A stretch of DNA of 64,000 bases from Streptomyces sp. RKAG293 (lineage in GTDB: Bacteria > Actinomycetota > Actinomycetes > Streptomycetales > Streptomycetaceae), in the NCBI RefSeq assembly GCF_023701745.1, contig NZ_JAJOZB010000001.1, positions 5,865,501 to 5,929,500 of the forward strand, given 5' to 3'. The notes under the pieces were generated by a model. The model was given only the letters and a program-made list of their open reading frames with translations. It searched no databases and was not told the origin of the DNA. Positions 9,212 through 17,102 of the stretch are shown here, one piece after another. The position numbers and the translations under genes were made by a program. The first letter of the stretch is position 1; every line of letters starts with the position of its first letter.

Positions 9212-9871
9212 ATGCCTACTGCGCGGGAATCATTACTGGACGCGGCTCTGGCCGCACTGGGCGCCCGGCCCTGGGCGGCGGTGCGGATGGTCGACGTGGC
9301 GCTGTCTGCCGGGGTGTCCCGGCAGACCCTCTACAACGAGTTCAGCAGCAAGGACGGCCTCGCCCGCGCGCTCGCGCGCCGCGAGGCCGACACGTTTCTG
9401 GCCGGGGTCGAGAACGCCCTGGCGGAAGCGGAACGGCAGGGCGCGGACGCGGGCGACTGCTTCGCCGCCGCCGCGGCCTGGACGCTGCACAGCGCGCGCC
9501 GCAGCCCGCTGGTCCGCGCCACCCTGACGGGCTGCCGCAGCGAGCGGCTGCCGGCCGTGGCGGCAGCCGGGATCCCGCTCCAGCGCTCACCGCATCCGAC
9601 GCGTTTCACCGCCGCGCCCGCCTCGATGGCGCAGCCCCCGGTGGCGGCGGCCGCGCCCGCGCCCGGCGAACTCGTCACCGAGATCCGCAACCGGGCGGTC
9701 GGCGCTCTCGAACACGGCTATCCCAAGCTGGATCTGGCCGACATCGGCTGGGCGTGCGAGGTCGCGGTCCGGCTCACCCTCGCCTACGTCGTCGCCCCCT
9801 CGGCCTCCGACGAGGACGCCTGCCTGCAGGTCGCGCGGCTGGTCCGCGGGCTGCTGGCGCACGGCTGGTGA
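9212..9871 (+). CDS. TetR-family transcriptional regulator
   Basis: 219 residues from the second of two adjacent ATGs (9209, 9212); GGAGG at 9202-9206 favours 9212. The N-terminal helix-turn-helix reads VDVALSAGVSRQTLYNEFSSKDGLARAL. The C-terminal ligand domain contains a Pro/Ala-rich insertion near residues 120-150. The broken DHA2 efflux gene lies immediately downstream in the same direction, so the pair was probably a drug-responsive regulator-pump unit that has lost its pump. Confidence 0.9.
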   Translation: MPTARESLLDAALAALGARPWAAVRMVDVALSAGVSRQTLYNEFSSKDGLARALARREADTFLAGVENALAEAERQGADAGDCFAAAAAWTLHSARRSPLVRATLTGCRSERLPAVAAAGIPLQRSPHPTRFTAAPASMAQPPVAAAAPAPGELVTEIRNRAVGALEHGYPKLDLADIGWACEVAVRLTLAYVVAPSASDEDACLQVARLVRGLLAHGW

Positions 9872-9899
9872 GCCGCGGGCGGGCCGGTCAGCGCCTCCC

Positions 9900-10463
9900 A
9901 TGGTGCTGCTGCTGGTCCTCGCCCCGGTGCTGCTGCCCGAGTACCGCGCCCCGCGGGCGGGCCGGTTCGACGTGCTCGGCGCGTTCCTGTCGCTCGCCGC
10001 CGTCCTCCCGGTCATCTACGGGATCAAGCAGATGGCCGTGCACGGAGTCGAGCCGGTGCCCGCCCTGTCGGTCGTCGCGGGCGTGGTGGTGGCCTGGCTC
10101 TTCGTCCGCAGGCAGCGCACCTCGGCCGACCCGCTGATCGACATCGAGCTGTTCCGGCAGCGCACGTTCACAGCGTCCCTGCTGATCAACGTGCTGGCGA
10201 TGTTCGCCTTCATCGGCGTCACGCTCTACACCAACCAGTATCTGCAACTCGTCCTCGGCAAGAGCCCGTTCCACGCCGCGCTCTACCACGACCGGATGAC
10301 CGGTACGCCGGCGGCGGCGCACGAGACCCTCGGCGGCGCGGTCGCCGCGGCCGCGCGGCTGCCCGGCAGGGCCGGCACCGAACTGCTCGGCACCGCACGG
10401 GAAGCGTTCACCGCGGGCGTCCACGCCGCCGCCTTCGACGCCGCGGAGGCGGTCGCGCGCTGA
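9900..10463 (+). pseudogene. Remnant of a DHA2-family (EmrB/QacA-type) MFS transporter
   Basis: The surviving text matches the middle of 14-TM drug:H+ antiporters: GRFDVLGAFLSLAAVLPVIYGIKQ, then the typical DPLIDIELFRQRTFTASLLINVLAMFAFIGVTLYTNQYLQLVLG. The roughly 190 N-terminal residues (TM1-6) are absent. Just after the last of these motifs the frame jumps to an Ala-rich tail (LLGTAREAFTAGVHAAAFDAAEAVAR) resembling the extreme C-terminus of such pumps. Two deletions, one N-terminal and one internal, therefore appear to have gutted a gene of about 500 codons. A functional transporter is not possible. Confidence 0.8.
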
Positions 10464-10511
10464 GTCCGCAGAGGGGGTCGTCCGGCGAATCCGCCGGGCG
10501 GCCTCCTTAGG

Positions 10512-10835
10512 TCAGTGCGAGGAGCCCGACAGCTGCAGACCCACAACGCCCGCCAGGACCAGGCAGATCGAGACGATCTTGAGCGTCGAGACGATGTCGC
10601 CGAGGAAGACCATGCCGTAGATGGCGGTTCCCGAGGCGCCGATCCCCGTCCACACCGCGTACGCGGGACCGACGTCGAGCTTCTTCAGGGACAGGGTGAG
10701 CAGGCCGAAGCTCCCGAGGGCGAAGACCGCGAAGGCGATCGTCGGCCACAGGCGGGTGAACCCGTGGGAGAGCTTGAGACAGACCGCGAAGCCGGTCTCC
10801 AGGATGCCTGCGACCACCACGAGCAGCCATGCCAT
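10512..10835 (-). CDS. Small multidrug resistance (SMR) family transporter, SugE/Gdx-like
   Basis: 107 residues from ATG 10835, 8 bases after GGGAGG. It has four transmembrane helices. The essential membrane-embedded Glu13 lies in VVVAGILETGFAV, and the signature GPAYAVWTGIGASGTAIYGM lies in TM3. The GxG-W-TGIGA wording and lack of QacC-specific residues favour the SugE/Gdx branch, which exports guanidinium, but subfamily assignment by eye is tentative. SMR proteins work as dual-topology dimers or paired heterodimers. No second SMR gene is adjacent. Confidence 0.88.
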   Translation of the reverse strand: MAWLLVVVAGILETGFAVCLKLSHGFTRLWPTIAFAVFALGSFGLLTLSLKKLDVGPAYAVWTGIGASGTAIYGMVFLGDIVSTLKIVSICLVLAGVVGLQLSGSSH

Positions 10836-10997
10836 CGAGGTGCCTCCCGTTCCGTCGCCCTGCCTGCCGTCCGAGGCGCCGCCGTCGGACTGATGGATCA
10901 TCACACAGCATGCCCGGAAATGGCGGCAACGTTCCTCGGATGCAGGGGCAAACGGGCGAACGGGCGAACGAGGGCGCCGGGGAACCCGCGCCAGGGA

Positions 10998-12002
10998 TCA
11001 GTCGCCCTCGCGGCGTTCGCGGGTCGCCAGCAGCCGGCGCAGCGAGTCGAGCCGGGCCGGATCGGCGTGGCCGGCGGCGACCCACGCGTCCAGCGCGCAC
11101 TCGGGCTCGTCATGGCTGCAGCCGCGCGGGCACTCCTCGGTCCCCGCCACCAGTTCGGGGAAGGCCAGGATGACGCGGGACGGATCGATGTGGTGCAGGC
11201 CGAAGGAGCGCACGCCCGGGGTGTCCACGACCCAGCCGTCGGCGTCGCCCGGCAGCGGGAGGGCCAGCGCCGACGTGGTGGTGTGCCGGCCGCGGCCGGT
11301 GACGGCGTTGACGATGCCGGTGGCGCGCTGCCGCTCGACGAGCGCGTTCACCAGCGTGGTCTTGCCGACCCCGCTGTGCCCGACGAACGCGGTGATCCGG
11401 CCCTTGAGGCGCTCGCGGACCGCGTCCACCCCGCCGGTCAGGAAGTCGTCCCGGGTGGTGACCACATAGGAGACGCCCAGCGTCGCGTACGTCTCCAGCA
11501 GGGTGTCCGCCGAGGCCAGATCGGACTTGGTCAGCACGAGCAGCGGCTCCAGGCCCGCGTCGTACGCCGCCACCAGACAGCGGTCGATCATGCGGGGGCG
11601 CGGCTCGGGGTCGGCCAGCGCGGTGACGATCGCGAGCTGGTCGGCGTTGGCGACGACCACGCGCTCGTACGGATCGTCGTCGTCGGCGGTGCGCCGCAGC
11701 ACGGACTTGCGCGGCTCGACCCGCACGATCCGCGCCAGGGTGTCCTTGCCGCCGCTCAGGTCGCCGACGACCGCGACCCGGTCGCCCACCACGGCGCTCT
11801 TGCGGCCCAGCTCACGGGCCTTCATCGCGACGATGGTGCGGTCCTCGATCAGGACGTGCAGCCGGCCGCGGTCCACGGTGAGGACCATGCCCTCGGCCGC
11901 GTCCTCGTGCTTGGGCCGGATGTTGGTGCGGGGACGGTTGCCCTTGGTGTTCGGGCGGACGCGGATGTCGTCCTCGTCGGGGTTCTTGCCGTAGCGGCGC
12001 AT
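10998..12002 (-). CDS. rsgA: Ribosome small subunit-dependent GTPase A
   Basis: 334 residues from ATG 12002. It has an N-terminal OB fold and a circularly permuted GTPase domain: LTKSDL (G4), GHSGVGKTTLVNAL (G1) and DTPGVRSFGL (G3). A C-terminal zinc-binding region contains CPRGCSH and the Cys of EPECAL. RsgA is a late 30S ribosome maturation checkpoint GTPase. The gene starts 7 bases after the aroA stop and is almost certainly cotranscribed with it. Confidence 0.95.
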   Translation of the reverse strand: MRRYGKNPDEDDIRVRPNTKGNRPRTNIRPKHEDAAEGMVLTVDRGRLHVLIEDRTIVAMKARELGRKSAVVGDRVAVVGDLSGGKDTLARIVRVEPRKSVLRRTADDDDPYERVVVANADQLAIVTALADPEPRPRMIDRCLVAAYDAGLEPLLVLTKSDLASADTLLETYATLGVSYVVTTRDDFLTGGVDAVRERLKGRITAFVGHSGVGKTTLVNALVERQRATGIVNAVTGRGRHTTTSALALPLPGDADGWVVDTPGVRSFGLHHIDPSRVILAFPELVAGTEECPRGCSHDEPECALDAWVAAGHADPARLDSLRRLLATRERREGD

Positions 12003-12009
12003 GGCGCGG

Positions 12010-13347
12010 TCAGCCCCGCCCCGCCGTGACGGGGGTCCCGAGCATCTCGGTCCACAGCTCCGGGAACTCCGGGAGCGTCTTGGCGGTGGTGGCGACGTTC
12101 TCCACCTGGACGCCGGGCACGGCCAGGCCGAGCACGGCCGCCGCCGTCGCCAGCCGGTGGTCCTCGTAGGTGTGGAAGACCCCGCCGCGCAGCGCGCGGG
12201 GCCGGATCCGCAGTCCGTCCCCGGTCTCGGTGGCGTCGCCGCCCAGGCCGTTGATCTCCGTGACGAGCGCCGCGAGGCGGTCCGTCTCATGCAGCCGCAG
12301 ATGCGCGACCCCGGACAGCACGGACTCCGACTCGGCCAGCGCGGCGACCGCCGCGATGACGGGCGTCAGCTCGCCGACCTCGTGCAGGTCCGCGGTGATG
12401 CCCAGGATCCGGCCGGTGCCGGTGAACGTCAGCCCCTGCTCGGTCAGCTCGCACGTACCGCCCATGCGGGTGAAGATCTCCCGCAGGGCGTCGCCCGGCT
12501 GGGTGGTCCGCTCCGGCCAGTCCGGCACGGTGACCCGGCCGCCGGTGACCAGCGCCGCCGCCAGGAACGGCGCCGCGTTCGACAGATCCGGCTCCACCGT
12601 CAGGTCCCGGCCGAGCAGCGCGCTCGGCGCGACCCGCCAGACGTTCGGCTCTCCGCCGTCCTGCGGGGCGTCCACCTTCGCGCCCGCGACCCGCAGCATG
12701 TCGATCGTCATGCGGATGTGGGGGAGGGAGGGGAGCGTGTGGCCGGTGTGCCGCAGCTCGAGACCCTGGTTGAACCGCGGCCCCGACAGCAGCAGCGCGC
12801 TCACGAACTGCGAGGACGACGAGGCGTCGACCTCCACCGGCCCGCCGGACAGCGAGCCGGCGCCCTGCACGGTCAGCGGCAGCGCGCCGCGTCCCTCGTC
12901 GTCGATCCGGGCGCCCAGCGTGCGCAGCGCGTCGATCACGCCCTGCAGCGGCCGCTCGTACGCCCGCGGGTCGCCCTCGAAGCGGACCGGGCCGTCGGCC
13001 AGCGCCGCGACCGGCGGCAGGAAGCGCATGACGGTGCCGGCGTTGCCGACGTCGATCCGCGCCGGTCCGTGCAGCCCGGCCGGGATGACCCGCCAGGCCT
13101 CGCCGCCGCCGACCGTGTTCACCTGCTCGTCGATCTGCACGCCCATGGCGCGCAGCGCGTCCGCCATCAGCACGGTGTCGCGGCTGCGCAGCGGGCGCCG
13201 GATCCAGCCGGGCTCGGAGGCGTGCGCGGCGAGCACCAGCGCGCGATTGGTGACCGATTTGGATCCGGGCACAGTGACCGTCGCGTCGACGGGGCCGGAG
13301 GCGACGGGGGCGGGCCAGAGAGCGGTGTGCGGGGAACTGTCGGTCAT
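12010..13347 (-). CDS. aroA: 3-phosphoshikimate 1-carboxyvinyltransferase (EPSP synthase)
   Basis: 445 residues from ATG 13347; an in-frame GTG two codons upstream (13353) is an alternative. It transfers enolpyruvate from PEP to shikimate-3-phosphate in the aromatic amino-acid pathway. Diagnostic segments are GSKSVTNRALVLAA (phosphate/substrate site), DVGNAGTVMRFLPP, DASSSSQFVSALLLSGP, and near the C-terminus LHETDRLAALVTEINGLG and YEDHRLATAAAVLGL. Length is normal. It leads a two-gene unit with rsgA. Confidence 0.96.
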   Translation of the reverse strand: MTDSSPHTALWPAPVASGPVDATVTVPGSKSVTNRALVLAAHASEPGWIRRPLRSRDTVLMADALRAMGVQIDEQVNTVGGGEAWRVIPAGLHGPARIDVGNAGTVMRFLPPVAALADGPVRFEGDPRAYERPLQGVIDALRTLGARIDDEGRGALPLTVQGAGSLSGGPVEVDASSSSQFVSALLLSGPRFNQGLELRHTGHTLPSLPHIRMTIDMLRVAGAKVDAPQDGGEPNVWRVAPSALLGRDLTVEPDLSNAAPFLAAALVTGGRVTVPDWPERTTQPGDALREIFTRMGGTCELTEQGLTFTGTGRILGITADLHEVGELTPVIAAVAALAESESVLSGVAHLRLHETDRLAALVTEINGLGGDATETGDGLRIRPRALRGGVFHTYEDHRLATAAAVLGLAVPGVQVENVATTAKTLPEFPELWTEMLGTPVTAGRG

Positions 13348-13459
13348 GGGCACCTAGCCTAGTGGCTGGCGGCGGCCCCGCCCGGAGTGCGGGAGCCCGG
13401 CAGGAGGCCGCGGAGGGCCGTACCGGAGCCCGGCGCGGACCCGGTGGGCCCCACCGGCC

Positions 13460-14173
13460 TCACAGGCCGAGCAGCCAGCGCCCGCCGCCGACGAGCGCGC
13501 AGCCGGCCGTCGCGTAGAAGAGCAGCAGCCACAGGCCCACCGGGGTGTGGGTCAGCCGGCCCAGCTGGTCCGCGTCCGAGGTGTTCGACCGTTCGCGTCT
13601 GCGGGTGCGCTGCAGCTCGAAGACCGGACGCGAGCCGCCGAGCAGCAGGAACCAGACGACGAGGTAGGCGAAGGCCGCCTGCACCTGCGGTCCGGTCAGC
13701 CAGGAGACCAGCAGGAACGCGGCACCGGTCACCACGACCGTGAGCGCCCCGTACGCGTTGCGGATCATGATCAGCATCGCCAGCAGCAGCGCCGTGGCCC
13801 CCCACAGCAGCGCGGTGATGTGCCCGGCGGCCAGCAGCGCGGCCCCGGCCAGGCCCAGCAGCGGCGGCGCGGTGTACCCGGCGGCGGCCGTCAGGATCAT
13901 GCCGAGCCCTGAGGGCTTGCCGCGCGAGACGGTGAGGCCCGAGGTGTCCGAGTGCAGCCGGATGCCCTCCAGGCTGCGCCCGGTCAGCAGCGCGAGCAGG
14001 CCGTGGCCGCCCTCGTGCGCGATGGTGATCGCGTTGCGGCTCAGCCGCCATATGCCGTCCGGCAGCACGGCGGCGAGCGCTATCAGCGCCGTACCGCCGA
14101 CCAGCCAGGCCGACGGATCGGGCTGGGTACCGACCACGCGGTCCCATAGTTCCGTGAAGCTCTTGATATCCAT
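13460..14173 (-). CDS. M50-family (site-2-protease-like) membrane metalloprotease
   Basis: 237 residues from ATG 14173, preceded by AGGGGA. The zinc motif HEGGH lies in NAITIAHEGGHGLLALLTG (about residues 52-56). Several hydrophobic helices follow (LLGLAGAALLAAGHITALLWGATALLLAMLIMI and later). This fits the M50B-like group common in actinobacteria. The substrate is unknown. It is divergent from the SRAP gene, with 54 bases between their starts. Confidence 0.85.
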   Translation of the reverse strand: MDIKSFTELWDRVVGTQPDPSAWLVGGTALIALAAVLPDGIWRLSRNAITIAHEGGHGLLALLTGRSLEGIRLHSDTSGLTVSRGKPSGLGMILTAAAGYTAPPLLGLAGAALLAAGHITALLWGATALLLAMLIMIRNAYGALTVVVTGAAFLLVSWLTGPQVQAAFAYLVVWFLLLGGSRPVFELQRTRRRERSNTSDADQLGRLTHTPVGLWLLLFYATAGCALVGGGRWLLGL

Positions 14174-14227
14174 CGTTCCCCTGCAACGAGCGGCGCCATG
14201 TCGGAGTGCCGTGGCAGTCTGGCACTC

Positions 14228-15070
14228 ATGTGTGGTCGATATGCGGCGAGCCGGCGACCCGAGGATCTGACGGCTCTCTTCGAGGTCCAGCAGCGGGAGC
14301 CGAAGGAGGAGTTGGCGCCGAACTGGAATGTGGCGCCGACGGATCCGGTGTACGTCGTGCTGGAGCGCCCGCTGAAGGGCGCGGAGACCCCCGAGCCGGT
14401 ACGGCAGCTGCGGAAGCTGCGCTGGGGGCTGGTGCCGTCGTGGGCGAAGACCCCGGACGTCGGCGTGAAGATGATCAACGCGCGGGCGGAGACCGTGCAC
14501 GAGAAGCCGTCCTTCCGCCGCCCCTTCAGCGCCCGCCGCTGCCTCATACCCGCCGACGGTTATTACGAATGGGGTCTCCCCGCCGAAGGTAGGGGACGGG
14601 TGACAGAGGAAGGAGCGCGGCAGCTGGAGGAGCAGGGGAAGAAGAAGCGGGCGCGCAAGCAGCCGTACTTCGTGACCCCCGCGGACGGCTCGGTGATGGC
14701 GATGGCCGGGCTGTACGAGTTCTGGCGGGACCGGACGCTGCCCGACGACCACCCGCAGGCGTGGTGGTCCACCTGCACCGTCATCACGACGGAGGCGGAG
14801 CAGACCCCGCCCGCCGGATTCACCGGCGAGGGGCCGGCCTCGCTGGCCTCCGTCCACCCCCGGATGCCGCTGGTGCTGACCCCGGACCGCTGGGACGCCT
14901 GGCTGGATCCGGCCACCACCGATCCCGACGAGCTGCGTGGCCTGCTCGCGCCGCCGGCCGCCGGGCTGATGCGGTTGTATCCGGTGGGCACGGACGTCAG
15001 CAACGTCAGGAACAACGGGCCGCAGCTGACCGACGCGCTGGCCGCCCCCGCGGAGGAAACCCTTTTCTGA
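14228..15070 (+). CDS. SOS response-associated peptidase (SRAP/YedK-HMCES family)
   Basis: 280 residues from ATG 14228. After Met removal the catalytic Cys2 (MCGRYA) becomes N-terminal. It forms a covalent DNA-protein cross-link at abasic sites in single-stranded DNA and so shields them. Other family motifs are NVAPTD, RWGLVPSWA, INARAET, RRCLIPADGYYEW and the late His in VHPRMPLVL. A charged insertion (about residues 118-145) is an actinobacterial variant. Confidence 0.93.
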   Translation: MCGRYAASRRPEDLTALFEVQQREPKEELAPNWNVAPTDPVYVVLERPLKGAETPEPVRQLRKLRWGLVPSWAKTPDVGVKMINARAETVHEKPSFRRPFSARRCLIPADGYYEWGLPAEGRGRVTEEGARQLEEQGKKKRARKQPYFVTPADGSVMAMAGLYEFWRDRTLPDDHPQAWWSTCTVITTEAEQTPPAGFTGEGPASLASVHPRMPLVLTPDRWDAWLDPATTDPDELRGLLAPPAAGLMRLYPVGTDVSNVRNNGPQLTDALAAPAEETLF

Positions 15071-15084
15071 CCGGGACCGGCAGG

Positions 15085-15750
15085 ATGGGGCGGGTGATCG
15101 ACACACCGGCGGGCGAGGCCCGCGTGACGTGGCATGACGGCGGGCGGAAGGCGCGGGCGGTCCTCGCACGGGGGCACGGCGCCGGGGGCGGCATCGAGGC
15201 CCGCGACCTGGTCGCGCTGGCGGCCGCGCTGCCCGCCCTGGGCGTGACCGTGGCGCTGGTCGAGCAGCCGTGGCGGGTGGCCGGCAAAAAGGTGGCGCCC
15301 GCGCCGAAGACCCTGGACGTGGCCTGGCGGGCGCTGTGGCCCGTCCTGGCGGAGCCGGGCCTGCCGGTGATCGCGGGCGGCCGCAGCGCCGGGGCCCGGG
15401 TCGCCTGCCGCACGGCCGTGGAGCTGGGGGCGGCCGCCGTGCTGGCGCTGTCGTTCCCGCTGCATCCGCCGGGCCGGCCGGAGAAGTCCCGGGCCGCCGA
15501 ACTGCTGGGCGCCGATGTCCCGACGCTGGTGGTGCAGGGCGGCCGGGATCCGTTCGGGCCGCCGGAGGAGTTCCCCGCCGGGACGGAGATCGTCGCGGTG
15601 CCGAACGCCGACCATGGCTTCGCCGTCCCGAAGAAGGCCGACCTCTCCCAGGAGGACGCACTCAGCGTGATTACGGACGGTGTCGGTGACTGGCTGTCCG
15701 GACTCGGACACACCGCCGTTCGCGCACGGGCGCGGGAACGGCGGGAATGA
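15085..15750 (+). CDS. Alpha/beta-hydrolase (KANL3/Tex30-like)
   Basis: 221 residues from ATG 15085; GTG 15094 is an alternative. The nucleophile elbow is GGRSAGARVA (Ser), with LVVQGGRDPFG (Asp) and NADHGFAVP (His) completing the triad. This is the dienelactone-hydrolase-like Tex30 group, whose substrates are unknown. It begins 14 bases after the SRAP stop, probably cotranscribed. Its stop codon overlaps the -35 element of the SigR-type promoter downstream. Confidence 0.87.
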   Translation: MGRVIDTPAGEARVTWHDGGRKARAVLARGHGAGGGIEARDLVALAAALPALGVTVALVEQPWRVAGKKVAPAPKTLDVAWRALWPVLAEPGLPVIAGGRSAGARVACRTAVELGAAAVLALSFPLHPPGRPEKSRAAELLGADVPTLVVQGGRDPFGPPEEFPAGTEIVAVPNADHGFAVPKKADLSQEDALSVITDGVGDWLSGLGHTAVRARARERRE

Positions 15751-15769
15751 CGACCGTGATCCGTGCGTT
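15744..15769 (+). promoter_or_regulatory. SigR-dependent autoregulatory promoter
   Basis: GGAAT (15744-15748), 18 bases, then GTT (15767-15769). This is an exact match to the SigR consensus GGAAT-N18-GTT. It lies upstream of the long-form sigR start at 15814, so disulphide stress would boost sigR transcription through a positive loop, as known in S. coelicolor. Confidence 0.85.
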
Positions 15770-15813
15770 GTCCGGATCACCGGTACGAAAACGCAGAGTG
15801 AGGAAGCAGCCGC

Positions 15814-16656
15814 ATGGTTTCAGCCGCATGCCAGCCACGCGCGAACGCCAAGGCGAAGGCGCCCTACCTGGACTGGGCTCAGTGGCCTGCGACAGGCGGC
15901 AGGACCGGCGCGCCCGGCACGCCGATCTCCAGCGGGATATCCTCCGAACCGAGCGGGTCCGGTTTTGGGCCCGTGACCGTTCTGGAGGAGGTGGTTCCGG
16001 TCACCGGCACCGACGACAGCACAGCGGGTGCTGCGGGCACGGCCGGCGAGGAAGCACAGGAGAGCTCCGCGGAGCGCAATGAGCGCTTCGAGCGGGACGC
16101 CCTCACCTTCCTCGACCAGATGTACTCGGCCGCGCTGCGGATGACCCGCAACCCCGCGGACGCCGAGGACCTGGTGCAGGAGACGTACGCGAAGGCGTAC
16201 GCGTCCTTCCACCAGTTCCGTGAGGGAACGAACCTCAAGGCGTGGCTCTACCGCATTCTCACCAACAGCTTCATCAACTCCTACCGCAAGAAGCAGCGCG
16301 AGCCGCTGCGCAGCGGCTCGGAGGAGATCGAGGACTGGCAGCTCGCACGCGCCGAGTCGCACATGTCGACCGGCCTGCGGTCGGCCGAGTCCCAGGCGCT
16401 CGACCACCTGCCCGACTCCGATGTGAAGTCGGCGCTGCAGGCGATCCCCGAGGAATTCCGTATCGCCGTCTATCTCGCGGATGTCGAGGGCTTTGCGTAC
16501 AAGGAGATCGCGGACATCATGGGGACACCCATCGGCACGGTGATGTCCCGACTGCACCGCGGGCGGCGCCAGCTGCGCTCGATGCTCGAGGACTACGCCC
16601 GTGAGCGCGGGCTCGTCCCGGCCGGCGCGGGAGACGAGAAGGGCTCAGGGACATGA
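15814..16656 (+). CDS. sigR: RNA polymerase ECF sigma factor SigR (long and short forms)
   Basis: 280 residues from ATG 15814, preceded by GAGGAAG. Region 2 is [35 protein letters not shown]. Region 4 is [26 protein letters not shown]. SigR drives thiol-redox genes when released from RsrA. The first 53 residues are not sigma-like. GTG 15973 (residue 54) is the likely start of the stable short form, reproducing the SigR/SigR' pair of S. coelicolor, in which the longer product is unstable and made from the inducible promoter. The stop overlaps the rsrA ATG (ATGA). Confidence 0.95.
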   Translation: MVSAACQPRANAKAKAPYLDWAQWPATGGRTGAPGTPISSGISSEPSGSGFGPVTVLEEVVPVTGTDDSTAGAAGTAGEEAQESSAERNERFERDALTFLDQMYSAALRMTRNPADAEDLVQETYAKAYASFHQFREGTNLKAWLYRILTNSFINSYRKKQREPLRSGSEEIEDWQLARAESHMSTGLRSAESQALDHLPDSDVKSALQAIPEEFRIAVYLADVEGFAYKEIADIMGTPIGTVMSRLHRGRRQLRSMLEDYARERGLVPAGAGDEKGSGT

Positions 16657-16976
16657 GCTGCGGCAACGCACATGAGACGGACTGCTCCGAGGTGCTCGAC
16701 CACCTCTACGAGTACCTCGACGAGGAGATGTCCGACGACGCCTGCGCCAAGTTCAGGGAGCACTTCGACGAGTGCCACCCGTGCTTGGAGAAGTACGGCC
16801 TCGAAGCGGCGGTGAAGAAGCTCGTCAAGCGCTGCTGCGGCCATGACGACGTTCCCACCGACCTCCGGTCGAAGGTCATGATGCGGATCGAGCTGATCCG
16901 TTCCGGCGAGATCTCACCGGTGCCGGAACAGGCACCCGAGATCATCGCCGGGAGCGGAGCCGAAGCTCACCCGTAG
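16653..16976 (+). CDS. rsrA: Zinc redox-sensing anti-sigma factor RsrA
   Basis: 107 residues, translationally coupled to sigR. It carries the ZAS motif HFDECHPC: His37, Cys41 and Cys44, with Cys11 also conserved, plus Cys3, Cys31 and Cys61/62. Oxidation forms a Cys11-Cys44 disulphide in the well-studied homologue, releases zinc and frees SigR. It is cytoplasmic with no membrane segment. Synteny and cysteine spacing are exact, so the call is firm. Confidence 0.96.
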   Translation: MSCGNAHETDCSEVLDHLYEYLDEEMSDDACAKFREHFDECHPCLEKYGLEAAVKKLVKRCCGHDDVPTDLRSKVMMRIELIRSGEISPVPEQAPEIIAGSGAEAHP

Positions 16977-17028
16977 GGGTGACTGACGACAGGCCCATTC
17001 CGCCCAAACCGCATATCGGTCTCCCGCC

Positions 17029-17084
17029 CGACGGGCGCGGCCCTATCCTCCGAGGATTCAACGGGGGTTGAGCCGCGCCCGTCG
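17029..17084. terminator. Inverted repeat downstream of sigR-rsrA
   Basis: CGACGGGCGCGGC (17029-17041) pairs perfectly with GCCGCGCCCGTCG (17072-17084) across 30 bases. No T-tract follows. It may terminate sigR-rsrA transcription or form a leader structure ahead of the HD-GYP gene starting at 17103. Confidence 0.4.
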
Positions 17085-17102
17085 CAGGCACTGGGAGGCA
17101 AG

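Noticed and set aside
10836-10905. Possible guanidine-II riboswitch before the SMR gene, because two ACGG motifs occur in the leader
   Set aside because: Neither ACGG is closed by a pairing stem as the motif requires, so the leader does not fold as a mini-ykkC element.
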